Position numbers and translations under genes: made by a program
Shown: positions 1 to 5,859 of the stretch, in pieces
Layout: every line of letters starts with the position of its first letter
How positions within the stretch are numbered: position 1 is the first letter of the stretch
The notes under the pieces: model-generated
Seen by the model: the letters and a program-made list of their open reading frames with translations, nothing else
What the model was told of the DNA's origin: nothing
Databases searched by the model: none
Source of the DNA: Campylobacteraceae bacterium
GTDB taxonomy: Bacteria > Campylobacterota > Campylobacteria > Campylobacterales > Sulfurovaceae
NCBI GenBank assembly: GCA_026995985.1
Contig: JALWNF010000047.1
Span: 1-7,025, forward strand
Reading direction: 5' to 3'
Length of the DNA: 7,025 nt

Positions 1-1231
1 TGTTGTATGGATGCTCTATGCAATGATTGGTTCTGTTTACTTTATGCTCTCTGATGAGACAGGACACGAAGGTGTTGCTATTGGGCTTGGAAAACTTGCC
101 TTTTGGGTACTTACAGCTGCAGTAGCTGTTGTTGTTCTTGTCTATATCTTTATTCAAGTAGGTTCAGGTTCAGAGGCTACTATTTGGCTTATTAATGAAG
201 GTAGAGAGTACCTTGAAGCACCAAGATGGGCAGATATTGGTATTGTTGTAGTAGTACTTATATTCTACTTTAATGTATTTGCTACCTATATGAAGGGTGA
301 GAAGACAGGGATTATGACTGTTATGGTTGCCAACCTTATGGCACTAGCAGGTCTCTACTTAGCAGGTATGTTCTTTACAGATAACATCTCTATAGACCAG
401 TACTGGTGGTGGTGGGTAATCCACTTATGGGTTGAAGCTACATGGGAAGTATTTGTAGGAACACTAGCTGCTTATGCACTTATTAAAATTATTGGTGCAA
501 AAAGAGAGATAGTTGAGATGTGGCTATGGATAGAGGTGCTTATGCTCTTTGGTTCTGGTATACTTGGACTTGGTCACCACTACTTCTGGATTGGTACACC
601 TGAGTATTGGTGGGAGATTGGAGCATTATTCTCTTCACTAGAGCCTGTACCACTTGTTGCAATGTTTGTTCATGTCATATATGACTGGGGTAAAGAGCAA
701 GGAGTACAAGGAACAAAACCAGCTATTAACAATGGTCCTGCTATGGCTTGGATTGTTACAAATGCATTTGGAAACTTCTTGGGTGCTGGTATTTGGGGAT
801 TCTTCCATACACTACCACAAGTAAATATCTATACTCATGGTACACAGTTTACAGCAGCTCATGGTCACTTAGCATTCTTTGGTGCTTACGCAACAATCCT
901 TATTGGAATGATGTACTTAGGTGTTCAATACGCTTATGGACTAGAGAGATTAAAGTCTACATTTAAATCTAAAATGGGTATCTTCCTTATTTCTTTTGGT
1001 GTAATTGGAATGACAGTTGCCTTAACCATAGCAGGGTATGAGCAGGTACTTGTTGAACGTGCAGAGCTTGGTGCTGGTTGGAGTGCATTCTTTACAGCAC
1101 AAAATTTACCTTGGTATGTACAAGCACAAGTTTGGAGAACAATTATGGGTGTTGTCACATTCATAGGATTTATCTATCTTGTGTGGGATTTACTTACTAT
1201 TGGTAAGCAGACAAAAGAGCTACAAGCCTAA
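1..1231 (+). CDS. norB: Nitric oxide reductase catalytic subunit NorB (cNOR type), 5' end missing
   Basis: Catalytic heme b/heme b3-FeB subunit of the inner-membrane nitric oxide reductase, which reduces two NO to N2O with electrons from NorC. The frame is open to the left edge (Val-Val-Trp precedes the first Met at 11), so the gene starts upstream; by comparison with known NorB about 60-70 residues are lost, including the first heme b ligand (His60 in Pseudomonas). Counting from the Met at 11, the ligands are HLWVE (His138, Glu142, Glu146), GHHYFWIGTPEYW (His189, His190 for FeB), SSLEP (Glu211, like Glu280) and AAHGH (His284 for heme b3, His286 for heme b). The 51-residue spacing from His138 to His189 equals that in Pseudomonas. 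EGREYLE (63-69) matches the cNOR loop holding the calcium ligand Glu. About 11 of the 12 membrane helices are visible. The EGREYLE loop favours cNOR over quinol-type qNOR, but the missing N-terminus keeps that from being absolute. norC is expected just upstream. Confidence 0.95.
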   Translation, partial: VVWMLYAMIGSVYFMLSDETGHEGVAIGLGKLAFWVLTAAVAVVVLVYIFIQVGSGSEATIWLINEGREYLEAPRWADIGIVVVVLIFYFNVFATYMKGEKTGIMTVMVANLMALAGLYLAGMFFTDNISIDQYWWWWVIHLWVEATWEVFVGTLAAYALIKIIGAKREIVEMWLWIEVLMLFGSGILGLGHHYFWIGTPEYWWEIGALFSSLEPVPLVAMFVHVIYDWGKEQGVQGTKPAINNGPAMAWIVTNAFGNFLGAGIWGFFHTLPQVNIYTHGTQFTAAHGHLAFFGAYATILIGMMYLGVQYAYGLERLKSTFKSKMGIFLISFGVIGMTVALTIAGYEQVLVERAELGAGWSAFFTAQNLPWYVQAQVWRTIMGVVTFIGFIYLVWDLLTIGKQTKELQA

Positions 1232-1241
1232 TCAATTTATA

Positions 1242-1265
1242 TGGGTAGACAGATTAGTCTACCCA
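1242..1265 (+). repeat. Perfect hairpin just after norB
   Basis: TGGGTAGAC (1242-1250) pairs perfectly with GTCTACCCA (1257-1265) around the 6-nt loop AGATTA, starting 10 nt after the norB stop. It is followed by A-rich sequence, not a T run, so it is not a standard intrinsic terminator. It may be a processing or 3'-stability element between norB and the small downstream gene, and it ends 29 nt before that gene's start codon. The stem is seen directly; the role is inferred. Confidence 0.6.
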
Positions 1266-1294
1266 AAAACTTAATTACTAAAAAAGGAGAAAAT

Positions 1295-1447
1295 ATGATT
1301 GAGCCATTTACAGATGTTGTACCAAGTTTCTTTGGTATGTTAAATCAAGGACCTTTAACATTAACTATATTTTTACATACAATAATTATATTGCCTATGT
1401 TTTGGATATATAAACAGGAGAAGAAAAGACTTAACGATAATAAGTAG
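1295..1447 (+). CDS. Small single-span membrane protein downstream of norB (50 aa)
   Basis: I do not recognise this protein. The ATG at 1295 is chosen because AAAGGAG (1283-1288 region) lies about 6 nt before it; an in-frame ATG at 1241 would start at the base of a perfect hairpin and has no ribosome binding site. The product has a short N-terminal segment (MIEPFTDVVPSFF), a hydrophobic helix at about residues 20-38 (TLTIFLHTIIILPMFWIY) and a charged tail (KQEKKRLNDNK), so the C-terminus is probably cytoplasmic. The shape, one helix followed by a Lys-rich tail, resembles small subunits of heme-copper oxidases such as CcoQ, but that is a topological likeness only. Its place 63 bp after norB suggests a small partner or assembly factor of nitric oxide reductase. 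The strong ribosome binding site and membrane-protein composition make it likely real; the function is unknown. Confidence 0.7.
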   Translation: MIEPFTDVVPSFFGMLNQGPLTLTIFLHTIIILPMFWIYKQEKKRLNDNK

Positions 1448-1451
1448 GTAA

Positions 1452-1470
1452 TTATCATTTTAAATGATAA
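1452..1470. repeat. 19-bp A/T palindrome after the small ORF
   Basis: TTATCATTT-T-AAATGATAA is a perfect palindrome with one central base, starting 4 nt after the small gene's stop. It could fold at the 3' end of the norB transcript or bind a dimeric regulator. No clear T run follows, so a terminator role is weak. It does not match a Fur or Fnr box in orientation. Confidence 0.45.
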
Positions 1471-1481
1471 AAATAGTATAT

Positions 1482-1495
1482 TTTACTTAAGTAAA
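1482..1495. promoter_or_regulatory. Candidate Crp/Fnr-family operator upstream of nirS
   Basis: TTTACTTAAGTAAA is a perfect 14-bp palindrome of the form TTTAC-N4-GTAAA. This 5-4-5 geometry is that of Crp/Fnr-family boxes: TTGAT-N4-ATCAA for Fnr/DNR and TTAAC-N4-GTTAA for the Campylobacter nitrosative-stress regulator NssR, from which it differs by one base per half-site. Crp/Fnr-type regulators commonly control nir and nor genes. If it acts at the usual -41.5 position, transcription would start near 1530, with TTTAAA (1518-1523) as a weak -10. The palindrome is seen; the binding protein and start site are inferred. Confidence 0.4.
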
Positions 1496-1510
1496 TTGAT
1501 GTTAAACTTC

Positions 1511-1532
1511 GGTGCAATTTAAAAAAATTGCC
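1511..1532 (+). repeat. Hairpin upstream of nirS overlapping the possible -10 region
   Basis: GCAATTT (1514-1520) pairs with AAATTGC (1525-1531) around an AAAA loop, and a G-C pair extends it if T1513 bulges. If the promoter inferred from the palindrome at 1482 is right, this dyad overlaps the -10 and start region and would act as DNA; if transcription comes from norB it would be in the RNA. No T run follows. Confidence 0.4.
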
Positions 1533-1547
1533 AAAAAACTTAAAGAT

Positions 1548-1647
1548 GAGGACTTGGCAGAGTCCTCTAACCTCTAAAGTGTTTATATGTCTTATATAAA
1601 TAAGACCTGAAATTTTATCTGGATAGACTTATATATAAGTTATATCC
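1548..1647 (+). promoter_or_regulatory. Structured 5' leader of nirS with three hairpins
   Basis: Three inverted repeats lie in a row before the nirS ribosome binding site. GAGGACT (1548-1554) pairs with AGTCCTC (1561-1567), loop TGGCAG. GTCTTAT (1589-1595) pairs with ATAAGAC (1600-1606), loop ATAA. GGATA (1621-1625) pairs with TATCC (1643-1647) around the palindrome ACTTATATATAAGT (1627-1640). CCTCTAA occurs three times (1564, 1571 and 1646), so GAGGA at 1548 can pair with TCCTC at 1563 or at 1645. The last copy lies about 10 nt before the Shine-Dalgarno sequence (1658-1663), whose AGGA could pair weakly with TCCT at 1645. I do not recognise a known riboswitch. The stems are seen; a regulatory role is inferred. 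Confidence 0.4.
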
Positions 1648-1668
1648 TCTAAATAAAAAGGAGAAAAA

Positions 1669-3408
1669 ATGAAGTTCAATAGAGTCTTAAGCTTAATAGC
1701 AATAACTAGCCTAACAACAATGGCGATAGCAGGTACATCAAACATGGACTTTGCCAAAGTTTATGAAAAAGAGTGTCAAGGGTGTCACGGTCCTATTCAC
1801 CAAGGAGGTGTAGGTAGCGACCTTAGACCAAAAGCTCTTAAAAAGAAAAATAGAGAGATGTTAGCTGAGACTATTTTAAATGGTAGAGAAAATACAGCTA
1901 TGCCTGCATGGAGTAGTAAATTCTCTAAAGATGATGCAACAGGTATGGTTGATTGGCTAATGGATTGGAAAAATACTGTTGAGTTAAAACTAGATTTTGA
2001 TGAAGTACATAAATCTTGGACAAAACTAGCTGACCGTGAAGCATTAGCAAAAAAATACCCTGTTGGAGAAGATGGTACTCTAAAATATAAAGGGGCTGAG
2101 GTTAAAAATGTAAAAGATATTACCTTTGCAACAGAGAGAGATGCATCTTTAGTTGACTTTATTGACTCTACTAAAGGAAAAGTTCTTAGCCGTCATAAAG
2201 CTGGATTTGCTGTTCACGTTACAGTAACAAACAAAAAAGAGCCAAGATATGCTTACTCTATCTCTCGCTCTGGGAAACTTACTATGTTTGACATTGGAGC
2301 TCCAGGTCAACCAGCAGTTGCAACTGTTCAAGTTGGTCAAGAGTCTCGTGGTCTAGCAGTATCTCCAGATGGTAAATATGTAATGGCAGGTAACTACAAC
2401 CCAGGTGGTGCAGTACTTTGTGATGCACATACACTCGAACCACTAAAAGTATATGATACAAGCCGTGTTATTAACACTGAAGGACAGATTGAGCCTAGCC
2501 GTGTAGCTTATATTGCAGATACACCTTATGGACCTTACTTCTCATTTGGTCTTAAAGATGCAGGACATGTATATGTTGTAGACTACTCTAAACCAAACTT
2601 CCCAATTGTTGGAGACATTCCAAATGTTGGTAAAATACTTCATGATGCATTCCTAAATGAGAATAAGGGTGAAGATTATGGACGTTATGTGCAAGTGGCT
2701 TCTCAAGGGTCTGACTTAATGGGTATTATTGACCAAAAGACTATGAAACTTGCAGCTAAAGTATATACAGGTAAGAAGTCTAAACCACACCCAGGTCAAG
2801 GTTCATCTTGGTTTAACAAAAAAATGGGTAAACAGCTTAATGCAACACAGAGTATGAACTTTGGACAAGTGGTCATTTGGGAGTCTCCAAGCTGGAAAGT
2901 TGTTAAAAAGGTTAAAACTGCTGGTGGTGGATTGTTTGTAGGTACAAGTGAACATACACCATACATCTGGTCTGACTGTGTACTTGGTAAACCTGAAAAC
3001 TACAATAAAGTATATCTAATCAACAAAGAGACTTTAGAGACAGATAGAATTATTGAAGTTGGGAAGAAAAAAGGGAAACTTATTGATGCAAAATCTGGTA
3101 AAGTTCTTCAAGAGTGGGACGCAACTCAACATGAAAAAGTACCTGTAAATGAGAAAAAATTTGGTAAAGAGACAATTATGCCAATGCCAGATAAAATTGG
3201 TCCTGTTGTAAAAAATCCTGTACAACCAAGACTACTTCATGCAGAACCTGCTAACCATGGTGAGTGGACTATGATTTCTGAGTGGACTACAGGTAGAATT
3301 GGTATCTATGAGTCTAAAACAGGTAAGTTTATTAAATATATTGAAAACTTAACAACACCTACATTTACATACTCAGTAGAACATAGACAACACGTTCCTG
3401 GTGCGTAA
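1669..3408 (+). CDS. nirS: Cytochrome cd1 nitrite reductase NirS
   Basis: Periplasmic nitrite reductase that turns nitrite into NO using heme c and heme d1. A Sec signal peptide (residues 1-21, cleavage after AIA) leads into a cytochrome c domain with CQGCH (36-40) and the axial Met in AMPAW (Met78). From about residue 150 a d1-binding beta-propeller follows: AVHV gives the proximal d1 ligand His183, ILHDA gives His325 and KPHPGQG gives His374, matching the active-site pair His327/His369 of Pseudomonas. Having both histidines favours NirS over the related NirN. AAGGAG at 1658-1663 supports the start. At 579 residues it is close to the family length but built differently: only about 14 mature residues precede the heme c motif, so the N-terminal arm that carries Tyr10 in P. 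aeruginosa is absent, and about 40 extra residues (roughly 463-518, Lys-rich) sit in the C-terminal propeller. It follows norB and precedes nirF. Confidence 0.95.
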   Translation: MKFNRVLSLIAITSLTTMAIAGTSNMDFAKVYEKECQGCHGPIHQGGVGSDLRPKALKKKNREMLAETILNGRENTAMPAWSSKFSKDDATGMVDWLMDWKNTVELKLDFDEVHKSWTKLADREALAKKYPVGEDGTLKYKGAEVKNVKDITFATERDASLVDFIDSTKGKVLSRHKAGFAVHVTVTNKKEPRYAYSISRSGKLTMFDIGAPGQPAVATVQVGQESRGLAVSPDGKYVMAGNYNPGGAVLCDAHTLEPLKVYDTSRVINTEGQIEPSRVAYIADTPYGPYFSFGLKDAGHVYVVDYSKPNFPIVGDIPNVGKILHDAFLNENKGEDYGRYVQVASQGSDLMGIIDQKTMKLAAKVYTGKKSKPHPGQGSSWFNKKMGKQLNATQSMNFGQVVIWESPSWKVVKKVKTAGGGLFVGTSEHTPYIWSDCVLGKPENYNKVYLINKETLETDRIIEVGKKKGKLIDAKSGKVLQEWDATQHEKVPVNEKKFGKETIMPMPDKIGPVVKNPVQPRLLHAEPANHGEWTMISEWTTGRIGIYESKTGKFIKYIENLTTPTFTYSVEHRQHVPGA

Positions 3409-3417
3409 TTGAATTTT

Positions 3418-3447
3418 TATACCTCCCTCTTATTTAGAGGAGGTATA
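3418..3447 (+). terminator. Strong hairpin after nirS (terminator or mRNA stabiliser)
   Basis: TATACCTCCCTCT (3418-3430) pairs with AGAGGAGGTATA (3436-3447) with one bulged C and a 5-nt TATTT loop, giving a 12-bp stem 9 nt after the nirS stop. The following sequence (ACTATTGG) has no T run, so termination may be partial; protecting the nirS mRNA 3' end or lowering expression of the downstream genes is equally possible. Confidence 0.6.
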
Positions 3448-3455
3448 ACTATTGG

Positions 3456-3488
3456 TAGAATCTATCTTAAAAAAAATAGATTGTTCTA
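3456..3488 (+). repeat. Second hairpin between nirS and the pentaheme cytochrome gene
   Basis: AATCTAT (3459-3465) pairs with ATAGATT (3476-3482) around a 10-nt A-rich loop; TAGA (3456-3459) and TCTA (3485-3488) can extend it with mismatches. It lies 8 nt after the stronger hairpin. TATAAA at 3494-3499 could be a -10 for the next gene, but it would put the start of transcription at the ribosome binding site, so this is weak. Confidence 0.4.
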
Positions 3489-3515
3489 ATCGTTATAAAC
3501 TTTCAGGAGTGTGTT

Positions 3516-4628
3516 GTGAAGCAATCTCTTTTTTTTCTCTTACTTCTTTCATCTCTTATCTATGCTAAAGAGAAATATATTGATAACCACTCTTGTAATG
3601 AGTGCCATGAAAAGATATATGAAGAGTATCAAACATCGGCACACTCAAAAGGCTATTTTAATGATGAACTTCACAGAAAAATAGCCAATAGAGTAGACTC
3701 TAAAAAGTATAAGTGTGCTACCTGTCACATGCCCATGGCAGATAACATAAAAGATTTAATAGAGGGTAAAGCTAGACCAAATAAAGATAACAAAACCCAT
3801 ACAGATGCAATATCTTGCTACTTTTGTCATACTATTGCCTATGTTAAAAAGGCTCATAAATACAATCTTAATGTCAAAGCTCGACAAGCCCAAAATTATA
3901 AACCTACCCTCTATGGACGATTGATGAATCCTGATGATAGTGACAAACACTCATCTAGTAAAAATCCTATTTATGGTCAAAAGGTCTGCATGGGGTGTCA
4001 CTCACATAAACTCAATGATAACAATGTAACTATTTTTAGAGCTATGAGCAGTAAACAAAATAGCATTAAGTGTATAGAGTGTCACATGCCAGAGGTTGAG
4101 GGTGGAGCAGAAAAGATGGATAAACGCTCTCGTGGACAACATGCTAGTCATAAGTTTTTAGGTATACATGACAAAGAGTTTAGAAAAAAGGGTGTAGATA
4201 TTAATGCTACTATTAATGACAAAGAGTTAAAAATAACTCTAACAAATAAGATGGCTCACCCTTTGATTATACAACCTGCAAGAGCAAAATTCTTAAAGAT
4301 AGAGGTAAAAAGAGATAGTAAAACTATTTGGCAAAACTATAAAAAGAGTCCAAGAGAAGATAAAAAAGCCTACTTTGCATATAGTTTTAAAAGAGATGGC
4401 AAAAAAGTCATAATACCAGCTACAGCAACAGAGGGTAGTGCCAATAACCTAAATACAAAAGAGAGTAAAACTTTAACATACACTATACCTATTTTAAAAA
4501 AAGGGGATAAAGTAGTAATTTCTCTTTACGTTCAACTAGCAAAAAGCGACTGCTTAAAAGCAATAGAGTTAGAAGAGAAAAGTTTAGTAGAACCAAGTCT
4601 GATAAAGAGTGTTACAATAAAATATTAA
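3516..4628 (+). CDS. Secreted pentaheme cytochrome c
   Basis: A periplasmic multiheme cytochrome that I cannot assign to a named protein. The GTG start is preceded by AGGAG (3505-3509) at 6-nt spacing. A signal peptide (residues 1-17, ending IYA) is followed by five CXXCH heme sites: CNECH (27), CATCH (67), CYFCH (101), CMGCH (158) and CIECH (186). Two are followed by Met-Pro (CHMP). The heme part closes with a His-rich stretch, QHASHKFLGIHD (208-219), typical of axial ligands in cytochrome c554-like families. Residues about 225-370 carry no heme motif and look like a beta-rich domain with alternating charged and hydrophobic residues. There is no other membrane span or lipobox. It lies 34 bp before nirF and after nirS, where small c-type electron donors are often encoded, so a role as electron carrier to NirS or NorC, or in heme d1 delivery, is plausible but inferred. 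A catalytic role on another nitrogen compound is not excluded. Confidence 0.85.
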   Translation: MKQSLFFLLLLSSLIYAKEKYIDNHSCNECHEKIYEEYQTSAHSKGYFNDELHRKIANRVDSKKYKCATCHMPMADNIKDLIEGKARPNKDNKTHTDAISCYFCHTIAYVKKAHKYNLNVKARQAQNYKPTLYGRLMNPDDSDKHSSSKNPIYGQKVCMGCHSHKLNDNNVTIFRAMSSKQNSIKCIECHMPEVEGGAEKMDKRSRGQHASHKFLGIHDKEFRKKGVDINATINDKELKITLTNKMAHPLIIQPARAKFLKIEVKRDSKTIWQNYKKSPREDKKAYFAYSFKRDGKKVIIPATATEGSANNLNTKESKTLTYTIPILKKGDKVVISLYVQLAKSDCLKAIELEEKSLVEPSLIKSVTIKY

Positions 4629-4662
4629 CTACAATGTTATCTAAATTATAAAAAGGATAAAT

Positions 4663-5757
4663 ATGAGATTTCTATTAGCAGTGCTATTTATAGCTTCACT
4701 TTTTACAACTACACTTAGTGCAAAAGAGAAATATTTTGTAGTTGAAAGAGAGTCTGAATCTATAGCTATTATAGAAGATGGCTTAGCCAAAAGACATATG
4801 AAAAATATGCATAACATGAACCATGGTGTTATAAAGTTTGATGGTAATGATGGCTACCTAATTAGTCGTGATGGATATGTAGTAAAGTTTGACCCAAAAA
4901 CAGAGAAAAAACTAGCAGAGTATAAAACAAGTAAATCTGCTATTGGTTTTGTTATTGGCAAAAACTATGTAGCTGTTGCAAACTATGATGATAAGAGTGT
5001 AGATATTTTAACAAGAGAGCTAAAACCCCTTCAAAAGATAAAAACAGGCTCTAAAAATGTAGGTATTAAAATCTATAACGACAAACTTATCTTTGCACAG
5101 ATGGACAATGATAAAGTAAGTATCTATAAAGATATAAACTACTCAAAAGCAACACCAAATTTTATACTAGAAAAGGAGTTTGATGTTGGCAAGATGCCAT
5201 TTGATGCCATGATACAAGGAAATACATATATTGTTGGCTTCTTTTTAACTAAAGGTTTTGGAGTTATTGACCTAGATAAGATGAGCTATAAACTTATTTC
5301 CGTAACAGGCAATGGAGACAAACCTGTACTTAAAATCCCACATTTTGGTTTTTGGTCACTAAGCCATGATAAGACTTTTATTCCAGCAGTTGGTGATAAC
5401 AAGGTTATGGTCTATGACAAAAAGTTTAAGTTCTTAAAAAACATAAAAGTACAAGGACTTCCTGTCTTTACAGCTTTGAGTCCAGACCAAAAGTATATAG
5501 CCGTTACATTTAGTGGTAAAGATTTTCCATATATTCAGATTATAGATACAAAAACTCTAAAGGTCATTAAGACATTCAAGTTTAAAGCTAAAATTCTGCA
5601 TGTTAGATGGTCAAATGAGGAGTCTGCCCTTTATGTATCGGTCAATGGAGCAGATGAAGTTGATGTCATAAATACAAAAGGGTGGTTTGTAGAGCGTGAA
5701 ATATATCAAGTAAAACGCCCATCTGGAATTTTTCTTTACAAAGCACCTACTAAATAG
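4663..5757 (+). CDS. nirF: Heme d1 biosynthesis protein NirF
   Basis: Required for making heme d1, the special cofactor of NirS. NirF binds heme d1 or a late precursor in the periplasm and shares the eight-bladed propeller fold of the NirS d1 domain, but has no cytochrome c domain; accordingly there is no CXXCH here. The signal peptide covers residues 1-20 (cleavage LSA-KEK) and has no lipobox cysteine, so the protein should be soluble, unlike the lipoprotein form known from P. aeruginosa. Family landmarks: VVERESESI (26-34), LISRDGYVVKFD (66-77), GKMPFDAMI (176-184), KIPHFGFW (224-231, His227), PAVG (241-244), GLPVF (265-269) and RPSGIFLY (352-359). AAAAGGA (4651-4657) precedes the ATG. Length (364 residues) is slightly below the usual NirF size. 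It is the last gene of the cluster, probably cotranscribed with the pentaheme cytochrome gene 34 bp upstream. NirN is less likely because the heme c domain is missing. Confidence 0.88.
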   Translation: MRFLLAVLFIASLFTTTLSAKEKYFVVERESESIAIIEDGLAKRHMKNMHNMNHGVIKFDGNDGYLISRDGYVVKFDPKTEKKLAEYKTSKSAIGFVIGKNYVAVANYDDKSVDILTRELKPLQKIKTGSKNVGIKIYNDKLIFAQMDNDKVSIYKDINYSKATPNFILEKEFDVGKMPFDAMIQGNTYIVGFFLTKGFGVIDLDKMSYKLISVTGNGDKPVLKIPHFGFWSLSHDKTFIPAVGDNKVMVYDKKFKFLKNIKVQGLPVFTALSPDQKYIAVTFSGKDFPYIQIIDTKTLKVIKTFKFKAKILHVRWSNEESALYVSVNGADEVDVINTKGWFVEREIYQVKRPSGIFLYKAPTK

Positions 5758-5771
5758 AGGCATACTTCATA

Positions 5772-5859
5772 AGTAGTTTACACTTTTTTAGGAAACACAT
5801 ACTTTAGTCATGTAAAACAATAAGCGAGGCTAAAGTCATCGATTCCAAAGTGTACTACT
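5772..5859. repeat. Long imperfect inverted repeat at the convergent nirF/Uma2 junction
   Basis: Left arm AGTAG (5772), TACACTTT (5779-5786) and GGAA (5791-5794) pairs with TTCC (5843-5846), AAAGTGTA (5847-5854) and CTACT (5855-5859), with bulges TT (5777-5778) and TTTA (5787-5790). An inner pair, ACTTTAG (5801-5807) with CTAAAGT (5830-5836), closes a 22-nt loop. The 88-bp dyad lies between the two converging genes and overlaps the stop codon of the minus-strand gene. It probably acts as a two-way terminator; a small relic element is another option. Confidence 0.5.

Noticed and set aside
748..1164. Overlapping ORFs inside norB on both strands
   Set aside because: They lie wholly within a clearly conserved NorB frame, lack ribosome binding sites and have no protein-like composition; the short frames inside nirS and the pentaheme gene are rejected for the same reason.
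1241..1294. Longer start for the small protein at ATG 1241 (68 aa)
   Set aside because: This ATG lies at the base of a perfect hairpin, has no ribosome binding site, and the added residues are not hydrophobic or signal-like; ATG 1295 has AAGGAG at good spacing.
1452..1470. Fur box
   Set aside because: The palindrome arms read TTATCATTT/AAATGATAA, which match the GATAAT-type Fur hexamers poorly at most positions.
1495..1509. Standard Fnr box at TTGAT (1496-1500)
   Set aside because: The second half-site is AACTT-like instead of ATCAA, so only one half-site is present.
1550..1570. Sigma-54 promoter at TTGGCAG
   Set aside because: TTGGCA resembles the -24 element, but no TTGC follows at the required spacing, and the bases form the loop of a hairpin.
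1669..3408. NirN instead of NirS
   Set aside because: Both active-site histidines (325 and 374) and the full-length cd1 layout are present, which fits nitrite reductase better.
3418..3447. Classical rho-independent terminator
   Set aside because: The stem is strong, but no T run follows it on the plus strand; it is kept as a hairpin of uncertain role.
3516..4628. NrfA ammonia-forming nitrite reductase
   Set aside because: There are five hemes, but no CXXCK catalytic heme site, the protein is shorter than NrfA, and about 145 residues at the C-terminus have no heme motif.
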